Source of the DNA: Bariatricus massiliensis
Lineage (GTDB): Bacteria; Bacillota; Clostridia; Lachnospirales; Lachnospiraceae
Reading direction: 5' to 3'
Assembly (NCBI RefSeq): GCF_900086725.1
Contig: NZ_LT574836.1
Location: forward strand, 186,001-250,000
Length of the DNA stretch: 64,000 bases
The notes under the pieces: model-generated
The model's database searches: none
What the model was told of the DNA's origin: nothing
What the model saw: only the letters and a program-made list of their open reading frames with translations
Part shown: in pieces, positions 25,394-34,142 of the stretch
Numbering within the stretch: position 1 is the stretch's first letter
Layout: each line of letters starts with the position of its first letter
Made by a program: the position numbers and the translations under genes

Positions 25394-26437
25394 ATGAAGA
25401 AGAGACCTATTATTGGAATTACTATGGGAGACCCGGCCGGTAACGGGGCGGAAATCACAGTGAAGGCGCTGTCTGATCCGGCAGTGTATGAGAAGTGCCG
25501 TCCGGTCGTCATAGGTGACGCAGGCTGTATGGAGCAGGCGGTGAGTCTGGTAAATAAAAGCAGCCACATAAAAATCCATCCTATAAAAGAAGTGAAGGAC
25601 GCCTGCTTCGAGCCGGGGATTATCGACGTTTATGATATGGGGCTCGTAGATATGCAAAGGCATGTCTATGGGAAATTATCAAAAATGTGCGGGGAGGCGG
25701 CCTTCCAGTATGTAGTCAAAGTGATAGAGCTGGCACTCAAAGGTGAGATAGACGCCACCGTGACAAATGCTATCAATAAAGAAGCAATTAACATGGCGGG
25801 ACACCATTATTCCGGGCACACAGAGATCTATGCAGACTATACACATACGGATAAGTATACGATGATGCTGGCACATGAAGAACTGCGTGTCGTTCATGTA
25901 TCTACACATGTGTCACTGAGGCAGGCCTGTGACAGAGTGAAGAAAGACCGGGTGCTGGAGGTAATACGAATCGCCAATGATGCCTGCAAAGCGATTGGCA
26001 TCACAGAACCGAAAATCGGTGTGGCCGGACTCAATCCCCACTGTGGAGAAAATGGCATGTTCGGAGTAGAAGAAATAGAAGAGATACAGCCCGCCATCGA
26101 CGCTGCCATGGAGGAGGGAATCTGTATCCCTGAGAAGAAGCCGACGCCGCCGGACAGTATTTTCTCGAAGGCATTGGGCGGGTGGTATGATATCGTTGTA
26201 GCCATGTATCACGATCAAGGCCATATTCCTCTGAAAGTAAAAGGCTTTGTATATAACAAAAGTTTAAAGAAGTGGGACGCGGTAGCCGGAGTCAATGTGA
26301 CACTGGGGATTCCTGTCATCAGAGTATCGGTGGATCATGGAACCGGATTTGATTTGGCGGGCACAGGGGAATCCAGTGAGGTAAGCCTTGTAAATTCTAT
26401 AGACTATGCTATTCGGCTCGCAGTAAATAGAAATTAA
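25394..26437 (+). CDS. pdxA2: PdxA2-like 4-phosphate dehydrogenase of four-carbon acid sugars
   Basis: A 347-residue member of the PdxA family, with G-I-T-M-G-D-P-A-G at the N-terminus, metal-binding histidines in G-H-x-x-H-T-E-I-type contexts near 138 and the H-D-Q-G-H-I-P segment near 275. Classical PdxA makes a pyridoxine precursor. The neighbouring DUF1537 kinase instead points to the PdxA2 role: oxidising D-threonate- or D-erythronate-4-phosphate, followed by decarboxylation to dihydroxyacetone phosphate. It lies between the alcohol dehydrogenase and the kinase gene with gaps of 15 and 13 bases. Confidence 0.88.
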   Translation: MKKRPIIGITMGDPAGNGAEITVKALSDPAVYEKCRPVVIGDAGCMEQAVSLVNKSSHIKIHPIKEVKDACFEPGIIDVYDMGLVDMQRHVYGKLSKMCGEAAFQYVVKVIELALKGEIDATVTNAINKEAINMAGHHYSGHTEIYADYTHTDKYTMMLAHEELRVVHVSTHVSLRQACDRVKKDRVLEVIRIANDACKAIGITEPKIGVAGLNPHCGENGMFGVEEIEEIQPAIDAAMEEGICIPEKKPTPPDSIFSKALGGWYDIVVAMYHDQGHIPLKVKGFVYNKSLKKWDAVAGVNVTLGIPVIRVSVDHGTGFDLAGTGESSEVSLVNSIDYAIRLAVNRN

Positions 26438-26450
26438 TGGGGGAGATAGC

Positions 26451-27719
26451 ATGGTGAAGCTGTTGGTCATAGCGGACGATTTTACCGGAGCGTTGGATAC
26501 AGGAATACAATTTGCAAAACGCGGAATCAGGACACAAATATTTACAGAGTGCAGACCGGAAAGCAGGAAGATAAAAAAGGATACAGAGGTTCTTGTAGTG
26601 GACACGGAATCCAGACCGATGTCACCGGATGATGCGTATCGGGTTGTAAACGAGACGGCCCTCTGGGCAGTTGAGATGGGGGCCAGCCTCATTTTTAAGA
26701 AGACGGACTCTGCTCTTCGGGGCAATATAGGCGCAGAACTTCAGGCCGTGGCGGACGCACAGCCCGGGCATACACTCTATTTCCTGCCTGCATACCCTGA
26801 GATAGATAGAATAACAGTGGACGGAACCCAATATATCCAAGGGAGGCTTCTGCAGGACAGTGTTTTTGGCAATGACCCTTTCGAGCCGACAACATTATCC
26901 TATATTCCGGATATAATCCGGACGCAAAGTGAGATACCGGTAATATGTCTTGGGGGCACAGAACGTGCCCAGACCGGTACAGACTGGATGAAGGGGCAGC
27001 AGATTGCGGTATGTGATGTCGCAACGGCAGAAGATATGGACAGAAGGGTAGAGGAACTGCTGGGAGACGCCGGCTTGAAGCTGGTCGCGGGGTGCGCGGC
27101 TCTGGCGGATTGTTTGGCGGAGAAGCTCTCTTTTCACCGGACAATAGTAAAAAAGTTTCGTAAGACAGACAGTATTTATATTGCCTGTGGAAGCTTAAAT
27201 AAGATAACCGAAGAACAAGTAGAATATGCGGAGAACAAAGGCGGATTTGTCCGCAGGCATTTGACTATGGAGCAGAAACTGAGTCCCGCGTATTATAGTA
27301 CTTCAGAAGGAAAGCGTTTTTTGGATGAAATCTGTTCAAATTTGCAGACGGAAAAAAAGATGATTGTGGATACCTTTGATATAGAAGAAGAAAAAGAAAA
27401 ATATTTACACGGTCATAATGTGGCAAAGGAGGATGTACGGCGTCTGATTGCCTGCGCGCATGGCTGTATAGTCAGGGAAATTATAGAGCGGCAAATGGAT
27501 GCCACGGTACTGATGACCGGAGGAGACACGCTGATGGGATGTATGAGGCTGATTGGCTGTACACAGATAGAGCCTGTTTGTGAGGCCGGACAGGGAGTGG
27601 TCGTCTCGATGCTGGAATGGAATGGGCGCCGGCAGCAGGTCATTTCAAAATCAGGCGGATTTGGAACTGTGGATATACTGTGCAAGACCGCACAAAAAAT
27701 ATTAAAAGAGAATATTTAA
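26451..27719 (+). CDS. Four-carbon acid sugar kinase (DUF1537, DtnK/DenK/OtnK family)
   Basis: Phosphorylates a C4 sugar acid such as D-threonate, D-erythronate or a 3-oxo-tetronate at the terminal hydroxyl. The 422 residues show the N-terminal I-A-D-D-F-T-G-A-L-D-T-G motif (residues 6-17), K-x-D-S-A-L-R-G-N near 84-92, and the C-terminal nucleotide-binding domain with M-T-G-G-D-T near 355 and K-S-G-G-F-G near 400. It stands directly after the PdxA2 homologue, the arrangement known from threonate and erythronate catabolism. The stereochemistry of its substrate cannot be settled from sequence. GGGGGAG precedes the ATG. Confidence 0.92.
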   Translation: MVKLLVIADDFTGALDTGIQFAKRGIRTQIFTECRPESRKIKKDTEVLVVDTESRPMSPDDAYRVVNETALWAVEMGASLIFKKTDSALRGNIGAELQAVADAQPGHTLYFLPAYPEIDRITVDGTQYIQGRLLQDSVFGNDPFEPTTLSYIPDIIRTQSEIPVICLGGTERAQTGTDWMKGQQIAVCDVATAEDMDRRVEELLGDAGLKLVAGCAALADCLAEKLSFHRTIVKKFRKTDSIYIACGSLNKITEEQVEYAENKGGFVRRHLTMEQKLSPAYYSTSEGKRFLDEICSNLQTEKKMIVDTFDIEEEKEKYLHGHNVAKEDVRRLIACAHGCIVREIIERQMDATVLMTGGDTLMGCMRLIGCTQIEPVCEAGQGVVVSMLEWNGRRQQVISKSGGFGTVDILCKTAQKILKENI

Positions 27720-27737
27720 TTCAAGGAGGACATGGGA

Positions 27738-28646
27738 ATGAAAAAAACGGAATTAAAAGGAATTATCACACCTATTTTGACACCGATGAACGCTGATGAG
27801 AGTGTGAATCTGGACGAGTTATGCAGACAGATCGACCGTCTCATTGACGGTGGAGTACATGGTATTTTTCCCTTTGGGACAAATGGTGAAGGTTACATAT
27901 TAAATGAAAATGAAAAAACAGAGGTCTTGGAGGCGGCTATAGCCAGAGTGAAAGGAAGAGTGCCAGTATACGCAGGCTCCGGCTGCATTTCAACAGCCGA
28001 TACAATCCGAATGAGCAAAAAGGCAGAGGAACTAGGGGCAGATGTACTTTCGATTATCACACCGAGCTTTGCGGTTGCGTCACAAAAAGAATTGTACGAT
28101 CATTATGTAGAGGTGGCAAAACATGTGGACACTCCCATTGTGCTTTACAATATTCCGGCCCGGACAGGCAATAAGCTGCTTCCGGAGACCGTCGCAAAAT
28201 TGGCAAAAGATGTTGACGTAATTGTAGGAGCAAAAGATTCCAGCGGGGATTGGGAGAATCTGAAAGCCTATATCACCCTGACTCGTGAACTGGACAAAGA
28301 TTTTTATGTGCTTTCAGGCAACGACTCCTTGATTCTTCCGTGCTTGAAGGAAGGAGGACGGGGAGGAATCGCAGGATGCTCTAATGTATACCCCCATGTA
28401 CTTTCTTCTATTTACAATCTGTATATGGAAGGAAAGCTGGAGGAGGCTGAGGCGGCGCAGGATTCTATCGCAAGCTTCCGGGCGGTGTTCAAATATGGCA
28501 ATCCGAATACCGTTGTAAAAAAAGCTGTTTCCATGCTGGGATATCCCGTCGGTGACTGCCGCAGGCCTTTCAACTATCTCTGCGGTGAAGGGATTGAGGC
28601 GCTCGATAAGGTCTTGAAAGAAAATTCAGAAAAAGGAATGAATTAA
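27738..28646 (+). CDS. DapA/KDG-aldolase family lyase
   Basis: A 302-residue class I (Schiff-base) aldolase of the dihydrodipicolinate synthase superfamily. The pyruvate-handling GTNGE is at 47-51, the catalytic Tyr at 137, the substrate-carboxylate Arg at 142 and the Schiff-base Lys at 166 (GAKDSSGD). In this setting it more likely cleaves or forms a 2-keto-deoxy or 4-hydroxy-2-oxo acid than makes lysine. The start at 27738 gives an 8-base gap after AAGGAGG (27723-27729); the ATG at 27732 would sit only 2 bases away. Confidence 0.87.
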   Translation: MKKTELKGIITPILTPMNADESVNLDELCRQIDRLIDGGVHGIFPFGTNGEGYILNENEKTEVLEAAIARVKGRVPVYAGSGCISTADTIRMSKKAEELGADVLSIITPSFAVASQKELYDHYVEVAKHVDTPIVLYNIPARTGNKLLPETVAKLAKDVDVIVGAKDSSGDWENLKAYITLTRELDKDFYVLSGNDSLILPCLKEGGRGGIAGCSNVYPHVLSSIYNLYMEGKLEEAEAAQDSIASFRAVFKYGNPNTVVKKAVSMLGYPVGDCRRPFNYLCGEGIEALDKVLKENSEKGMN

Positions 28647-28675
28647 AAAGAAAAGGAAGAGAGGAGACAGCACAG

Positions 28676-29665
28676 ATGAAATTTGTTATGACGCAGGCAG
28701 TCTGTCCAGAAGGGATGAAGATGCTTGAAGGAAAAGCCGATATTTATGTGGCGGATAATCAAGACCCCAACAATTATCTGAATGAGATGAGGGAGGCGGA
28801 CGCATTGATCGTGCGTATTGCCAAATGTGACGGCCATGTGATTGAGAACAGCCCTAATTTGAAGGTGATTGGGCGTACAGGCGTAGGATATGATACTGTG
28901 GATGTCAAGACGGCGTCTGCCCACGGGATACCAGTTGTAATTACGCCCGGAGCCAATAATAGAAGTGTGGCGGAACATGCGGTGGCAATGATGTTTGCAC
29001 TGTCTAAAAATTTGATAGAGGGACAGACAGAACTGTGTGCGGGTAACTGGGAAATCAGGGGCGCAAAAAAGGCTTTTGAGCTGGAAGGAAAAACAATAGG
29101 GATACTGGGGCTCGGGGCAATTGGCCGTGAAACGGCCAAAATCTGCAGTGGGTGCGGAATGAAGATTGCGGCTTACGACCCGTTTATGACGAGAAATCAA
29201 GTCGAGGACTGCGGCGCGGTATTCTATGAAGATTACAGAGAACTTTTGAGAGACAGCGACGTTGTCAGCATCCATGTGCCGCTCACAGAACAGACAAAAA
29301 ATATGATTTCGGGGGAAGAATTAAAGCTGATGAAAAAAACTGCCCTTCTCATCAACTGCAGCAGAGGGGGAATCATCGATGAGGACCAGTTAGTACAGGC
29401 ATTAAAGAATGGTATTATTGCGGGGGCGGGGACGGATGTATTCTGCAATGAACCGCCGAAAGCAGACGATCCTATGCTGAATTGTCCGAACCTGATAGTC
29501 AGCCCGCACTCGGCGGCACAGACAAGAGAAGCGGTCATAAAGATGGCGCAGATGTGCGTGAAGGGCTGTCTGGCAGTTGCAAATGGGAAAAAGTGGCCCT
29601 ATGTGGCTGACAAAACAGTATATGAGCACCCGAGGTGGGCAGGTACAGAATGGGAAGAAGTATAG
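28676..29665 (+). CDS. D-2-hydroxyacid dehydrogenase (SerA-like, without ACT domain)
   Basis: An NAD-dependent oxidoreductase of 329 residues. The Rossmann motif G-L-G-A-I-G is at 145-150, the catalytic Arg is in N-C-S-R-G-G, the Glu follows in N-E-P, and the His is in S-P-H-S-A. Biosynthetic SerA often carries a C-terminal ACT domain; here it is absent, which fits a catabolic 2-hydroxyacid dehydrogenase of the island. It would reduce a 2-keto acid product or oxidise a sugar acid at C2. Confidence 0.88.
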   Translation: MKFVMTQAVCPEGMKMLEGKADIYVADNQDPNNYLNEMREADALIVRIAKCDGHVIENSPNLKVIGRTGVGYDTVDVKTASAHGIPVVITPGANNRSVAEHAVAMMFALSKNLIEGQTELCAGNWEIRGAKKAFELEGKTIGILGLGAIGRETAKICSGCGMKIAAYDPFMTRNQVEDCGAVFYEDYRELLRDSDVVSIHVPLTEQTKNMISGEELKLMKKTALLINCSRGGIIDEDQLVQALKNGIIAGAGTDVFCNEPPKADDPMLNCPNLIVSPHSAAQTREAVIKMAQMCVKGCLAVANGKKWPYVADKTVYEHPRWAGTEWEEV

Positions 29666-29691
29666 AATAACATAATGGAGGAATGAAAAAT

Positions 29692-31020
29692 ATGGACTCA
29701 AGTATTATTGCAATTATTATAGCGGCTGTCACCATCATACTATTTATGATGAATAAACTTCCCATGAGTGTTGTTGCAATGGGGAGTTCCGTGGCAATGG
29801 GAATCTTCATACCGGAGATGGAACTCTCGTCGGTGTATGCCGGCTTTTCTGCTCCCGGGTGGGCTATGGTAGTAGGAATGTGTATTGTAAGCGCCGCGCT
29901 GTTCGAGACGGGGGTCGCCAAGCGCATAGGAGATTTGATCGGGAATTCTTTTCTGGCAAAGACGGAGAGGCGCTTCATTATTACTGCCAGTGCAGTGTGC
30001 ACTTTGATGTCTGCATTTATGAGCAACAATGGAACCGTGGCTATCTGGATGCCGCTTATCGCGGTGGTAGCGGCCGGCTCAGGCGGCCATATCCGCTCTA
30101 AAATGGTAATATTTCCGGCAGGGACTGCCGCTATTATCGGAGGAGCGTGTACGCTTGTGGGCTCCACATCACAGCTTGCCGCAAACGCGGTACTTCAGGG
30201 ATATGACGGATTTGAGGCCGGTCTGGGGATGTTCGATACCGCAAAGGTCATGGTTCCGGCAGCGATTGTCCAGATTATCTTCTGGGGAACGATTGGCTAT
30301 ACACTGCTGAAAAAAGTGCTAAAGCCCGAGAGCCCGGATTTCAATAAGGGCAACATGTATGCCACCGTGCCTGTGGGCGCTCAGGACGATCAATATGCGG
30401 ATGTACCTAAGTGGAAAGGAAATGTAGCGCTGGGGACCATGCTGCTGTGTATTTTCCTGTTTGTAGTTAGCGGATTTGCGCCTTTTAACAGTCACTTTAA
30501 CATCGGTGTAATCGGAATGCTGGGAGCTGCCATTGTATTGGGAACAGGGTGTCTGCCGGTGGGTAAAGCTTACTCTGAACTGCCTTGGGATGTACTGATC
30601 ACAATCGGAGGGATTGCAGGGCTTGGCACAGGTTTGGATGTGTCGGGCGGGGGAGCTTTGATTGCCAATTTTGTGCTGAACCTGTTCGGAGGAAAGAGTG
30701 CTTCTATTGTGGTTCTGACGATTGTAATTGCAGTGCTGACCAGCATCCTGACGAACTTTATGTCGAACAACGCTACAGCGGCCATGCTCAGCCCTATCTG
30801 CATTGCTATGGCCTTGTCACTTGGCATCAGTCCCATTCCGTGGGTCATTGTTATCGCCGCATGTTCGAATCTTGCAATTGCTACTTCTTATGGTACTGCG
30901 GTTAATATGCAGATATTGCCGGCAGGTTATAAATTTTCAGATTTTGTAAAAATAGGCGGTCCGCTACTCGTTATTATGATTGCAGTAGTGACCGTGAGCA
31001 GCCTGATAGTACTTTTTTAA
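29692..31020 (+). CDS. SLC13/DASS-type anion permease
   Basis: A 442-residue integral membrane protein with about 11-12 hydrophobic helices. Two internal repeats each carry the SNN signature (MSNNGTV near 105 and MSNNATAAM near 355) and the helix breaks typical of the divalent-anion:sodium symporter family. It is the likely uptake system for the acid metabolised by the island, such as a C4 sugar acid or dicarboxylate. The start at 29692 gives a 10-base gap after TGGAGGA; ATG at 29683 is too close. Confidence 0.87.
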   Translation: MDSSIIAIIIAAVTIILFMMNKLPMSVVAMGSSVAMGIFIPEMELSSVYAGFSAPGWAMVVGMCIVSAALFETGVAKRIGDLIGNSFLAKTERRFIITASAVCTLMSAFMSNNGTVAIWMPLIAVVAAGSGGHIRSKMVIFPAGTAAIIGGACTLVGSTSQLAANAVLQGYDGFEAGLGMFDTAKVMVPAAIVQIIFWGTIGYTLLKKVLKPESPDFNKGNMYATVPVGAQDDQYADVPKWKGNVALGTMLLCIFLFVVSGFAPFNSHFNIGVIGMLGAAIVLGTGCLPVGKAYSELPWDVLITIGGIAGLGTGLDVSGGGALIANFVLNLFGGKSASIVVLTIVIAVLTSILTNFMSNNATAAMLSPICIAMALSLGISPIPWVIVIAACSNLAIATSYGTAVNMQILPAGYKFSDFVKIGGPLLVIMIAVVTVSSLIVLF

Positions 31021-31044
31021 AAGTACCGGGGAGGATGATTTGTT

Positions 31045-31923
31045 ATGTCAATGCAATCAGATTATAAAAAGTATTTAGAAGGCCAGAATGAAATTAAGGG
31101 ACGTCCCACAGGACGTTTTTGGGTCAATCAGGAAAAGCGGTATGTGAAGCCTTTTCGAATCTATGGAAATTTATATTATGTAGGTGACAGCTGGGTATGC
31201 GTACATTTGATAGACACCGGCGCCGGCCTGCTTATGCTGGATGCGGGCAACAGTGGTGCACAGGCGATGCTGGTGCAATCTATTTGGGAAATGGGATTTA
31301 ATCCTGCGGATGTGAAGTGGATCATACTTTCCCATGGCCATGTGGATCATTTCGGCGCGGCAGGTTTCTTCCAGCGCATGTTCGGGACTAAGATTTATCT
31401 GGGTGCACCGGACGCCCGCATGTTTCGCCAAACACCGTATCTCAGCATGATTCAGGAAAGCGGGAACTGCATGGACACTCTGGCGGATATAGACGTGGAA
31501 ATCGAAGACGGTGATTTTTATAGATTTGGAAATGTGGAGGTAAAGTTCCGCCTTGTTCCGGGACACACGAAAGGATGCATAGCCTGCTTTTTTGAGGTGA
31601 CGGATGGAGTGGAGAAAAAGCGTGCCGGCTATTATGGAGGGTTTGGATTTAACACGCTGCAAAAGGATTTTTTGCTGCAATTGGGCGATACTGATTTTGA
31701 TATGAGAAAGGTGTATTTAGATTCTCTAAAAAAGGTCAGGGATGAACAGGTGGATATCTTTATAGGAAATCATGTATCTAATGTAGATTTACTCAATAAA
31801 CGTAAGTACATGCTGGACCACCCCGCGGAAAATCCATTTGTCGATAAGAAGGCATGGAAAAGCTATTTGGATTGTAAAAGAGATGAGCTGACAGTCTGGA
31901 TGAGAGAACAGGATAAAGAATAA
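31045..31923 (+). CDS. MBL-fold metallohydrolase of the catabolic island
   Basis: A 292-residue metallo-beta-lactamase-fold protein with the zinc motif S-H-G-H-V-D-H-F-G near residue 93 and a second site in P-G-H-T-K-G near 172. It is the last gene of the island, 24 bases after the permease gene, and a terminator follows. A hydrolase here could open a sugar-acid lactone or a thioester; this is inference from context. The frame has no signal peptide, so it acts in the cytoplasm. Confidence 0.87.
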   Translation: MSMQSDYKKYLEGQNEIKGRPTGRFWVNQEKRYVKPFRIYGNLYYVGDSWVCVHLIDTGAGLLMLDAGNSGAQAMLVQSIWEMGFNPADVKWIILSHGHVDHFGAAGFFQRMFGTKIYLGAPDARMFRQTPYLSMIQESGNCMDTLADIDVEIEDGDFYRFGNVEVKFRLVPGHTKGCIACFFEVTDGVEKKRAGYYGGFGFNTLQKDFLLQLGDTDFDMRKVYLDSLKKVRDEQVDIFIGNHVSNVDLLNKRKYMLDHPAENPFVDKKAWKSYLDCKRDELTVWMREQDKE

Positions 31924-31931
31924 GGCATAAG

Positions 31932-31967
31932 ATACCTTCTGCAATATTATGTAGAAGGTATTTTTTA
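31932..31967 (+). terminator. Terminator of the catabolic island
   Basis: ATACCTTCTGCA and TGTAGAAGGTAT form a 12-bp stem with one G-U pair around ATATTA, followed by six T. Confidence 0.88.
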
Positions 31968-31972
31968 TTATA

Positions 31973-32132
31973 TAGGAAAGTCCTTCGAACTTTCCTAATA
32001 TAATAAAACCCTCCGGGGGGATGCACACAATGTGCAGAGGAAAGCTGCTTCGCAGCCGCACATTGGCGCGCAAAGTGTACAAGTCCCTTATGAGGGAGGG
32101 ATATAGGGAGTTGAAGTGGACTTGTCCACTTT
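31973..32132. repeat. Multi-stem folded intergenic element
   Basis: About 160 bases between the island terminator and the hrcA promoter hold several perfect inverted repeats in series. TAGGAAAGT/ACTTTCCTA is at 31973-31997. CAATGTGC/GCACATTG (32028-32065) encloses GCTGC-TTC-GCAGC. AAAGTGTACAAGTCC/GGACTTGTCCACTTT (32072-32132) has one mismatch, and its right arm is itself a hairpin (AAGTGGAC-TT-GTCCACTT). No open frame or ribosome site is seen. It could be a non-autonomous mobile or dispersed repeat, or a structured RNA. The remaining 150 bases up to hrcA hold its promoter and CIRCE. Confidence 0.55.
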
Positions 32133-32185
32133 GTTCTGATTAATTTAAAAAAATGAACTCATAAATAAAATAATTATAAACAGTG

Positions 32186-32214
32186 TTGACAAAGTGATTT
32201 TAGAGTGATACATT
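32186..32214 (+). promoter_or_regulatory. Promoter of the hrcA-grpE-dnaK-dnaJ operon
   Basis: TTGACA, a 17-base spacer and TACATT lie just upstream of the CIRCE element. Confidence 0.7.
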
Positions 32215-32231
32215 TATAAACGAAGTAAATA

Positions 32232-32258
32232 TTAGCACTCAAAACAAACGAGTGCTAA
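32232..32258. promoter_or_regulatory. CIRCE operator (HrcA binding site)
   Basis: TTAGCACTC-N9-GAGTGCTAA is a perfect match to the CIRCE inverted repeat. It lies just downstream of the promoter and 24 bases before hrcA, so HrcA represses its own operon until heat or unfolded protein titrates GroEL away (known for the family). Confidence 0.97.
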
Positions 32259-32282
32259 TAAGCAAAATAAAAGGAGGCGTAC

Positions 32283-33326
32283 ATGGAATCAATCAATGAA
32301 TTAGATGGGCGAAAGAGTAAAATCTTACATGCTATCATTCAGAATTATTTAGAGACCGGCGAACCGGTAGGCTCCAGGACAATTTCTAAATATACGGATT
32401 TGAATCTCAGCTCAGCTACCATCCGCAATGAGATGGCGGATTTGGAAGAGCTTGGTTACATTATGCAGCCTCATACATCAGCAGGACGTATTCCTTCCGA
32501 TCAAGGTTATCGGTGGTATGTAGACAGGCTGATGGCCGAAAAAGAACAGGAAGTCACTGAAATCAGAGAGCAGATGCTGGAGAAGGCAGACAAGATGGAT
32601 CAGCTTCTCAAACAGGCGGCTAAAGTATTGGCGAACAATACCAATTACGCTACTATGATTTCCACTCCCACTTACAACCGGAACAAGATTAAGTTCATCC
32701 AGTTGTCACAAGTTGATGAGACACAGCTGATCGCGGTGATTGTGATGGAAGGCAATATCGTAAAAAATCAGATTGTGACTGTCGATGAGCCTCTTGGCAG
32801 CGAAGCTTTATTGAAGCTGAATATGCTGCTCAATACCACGCTGAATGGTATGTCCATCGAGGCCATCAATCTTGGGTTGATCGCTAGACTGAAAGATCAG
32901 GCAGGCATCCACAGCGGAGTGATGAATGATGTGCTGGATGCGGTGGCCAATGTCATCCAGCTCAGTGATGACATGGAGATTTACACAAGCGGCACAACCA
33001 ATATTTTCAAATATCCTGAACTCAGTGATAAGCAGAGCGCGCAGGAGATAATCAGTGCCTTTGAGGAGAAGCAGCAGCTGACCGCATTGGTGACGCAGAC
33101 TATGCAGAGTTCGGAAAACAAAGGGATTCAGGTTTATATTGGAGATGAGTCCAAAGTAGCAAATATGAAAGACTGCAGTGTTGTGACTGCGACCTATGAA
33201 TTAGGTGAAGGTATGCAGGGAACAATTGGTATAGTAGGACCGAAGCGTATGGATTATGAGCATGTGATGAAAACGCTGAAAACACTGATGGCTGAACTGG
33301 ACGAAATCTATCACAGGCGGGATTAG
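32283..33326 (+). CDS. hrcA: Heat-inducible transcription repressor HrcA
   Basis: Represses class I heat-shock genes by binding CIRCE, kept active by GroEL. The 347 residues have the N-terminal winged helix (about 1-75, with ETGEPVGSRTIS and SSATIRNEMADLE) and the GAF-like dimerisation/inserted domain behind it. It is the first gene of the operon and the repressor of its own promoter. AAGGAGG lies 7 bases before the ATG. Confidence 0.97.
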   Translation: MESINELDGRKSKILHAIIQNYLETGEPVGSRTISKYTDLNLSSATIRNEMADLEELGYIMQPHTSAGRIPSDQGYRWYVDRLMAEKEQEVTEIREQMLEKADKMDQLLKQAAKVLANNTNYATMISTPTYNRNKIKFIQLSQVDETQLIAVIVMEGNIVKNQIVTVDEPLGSEALLKLNMLLNTTLNGMSIEAINLGLIARLKDQAGIHSGVMNDVLDAVANVIQLSDDMEIYTSGTTNIFKYPELSDKQSAQEIISAFEEKQQLTALVTQTMQSSENKGIQVYIGDESKVANMKDCSVVTATYELGEGMQGTIGIVGPKRMDYEHVMKTLKTLMAELDEIYHRRD

Positions 33327-33369
33327 CACAAAAGTTAGAAAAGAATGAAATAAGAAAGGTGGAAGTCCG

Positions 33370-34053
33370 TTGGATAAGAAGATGAGCCAAGAAGAAATGG
33401 TAAAAGAAGCGGTAGAGGAAGCAAAAAAAGCTGCAGGTGAAGCGGCGCAGGAGGAAGTTCCCGAACCGGCGGAAAGCAAGAAAGAAGCAGAGGAAGCTGC
33501 GGAGGAAATGTTAGGAGAAGCAGAAGAGCTTGACGGTACACAGGAGGAGAACCAAGACTCAGAGGAAGAGCAGGAACCGAAGAAGAAAAAGTTCTTTGAA
33601 AAGAAGCCGAAAAAGGATAAGAAGGATGAAAAAATAGAAGAACTGACCGATAAGCTCACACGCCAGATGGCGGAATTTGATAATTATAGGAAGCGGACAG
33701 AAAAAGAAAAGTCTGCGATGTATGAAATTGGGGCTAAGGATGTAGTGGAAAAAATTCTTGCGGTAGTTGATAACTTTGAGAGAGGACTGCAGTCCGTGCC
33801 AGAGGAAGAAAAAGACGCTCCCTTTATGCAAGGGATGGATAAGATCTATAAACAACTGATGACTACACTGGAAGAAATCGGGGTGAAGCCGATTGAAGCG
33901 GTAGGTCAGGAGTTCAATCCGGATTTCCACAATGCGGTGATGCATGTGGAAGATGAAGGATTTGGCGAAAACATTGTCGCCGAAGAATTCCAGAAGGGCT
34001 ACACATACAGGGATAGTGTCGTGAGACACAGTATGGTCAAAGTAGCGAACTAA
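33370..34053 (+). CDS. grpE: Nucleotide exchange factor GrpE
   Basis: Releases ADP from DnaK. The 227 residues begin with an unusually long charged, Glu/Ala/Lys-rich N-terminal coiled coil (about 1-85), followed by the GrpE core with L-x-R-x-x-A-E-F-D-N-Y-R-K-R-T and the C-terminal beta-wing ending in R-D-S-V-V-R-H-S-M-V-K-V. The frame opens with TTG at 33370, 7 bases after AAAGGTGG; an ATG at 33382 is the alternative start. dnaK follows after 89 bases that contain a small GTGTACCT/AGGTATAC hairpin. Confidence 0.95.
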   Translation: MDKKMSQEEMVKEAVEEAKKAAGEAAQEEVPEPAESKKEAEEAAEEMLGEAEELDGTQEENQDSEEEQEPKKKKFFEKKPKKDKKDEKIEELTDKLTRQMAEFDNYRKRTEKEKSAMYEIGAKDVVEKILAVVDNFERGLQSVPEEEKDAPFMQGMDKIYKQLMTTLEEIGVKPIEAVGQEFNPDFHNAVMHVEDEGFGENIVAEEFQKGYTYRDSVVRHSMVKVAN

Positions 34054-34142
34054 TGTTATACCGTGTACCTCCCTCAGGCAGGTATACTTTATATAAAAAA
34101 GATTATAACAATTTCAAATATTATTTTAGGAGGAAATTCATC

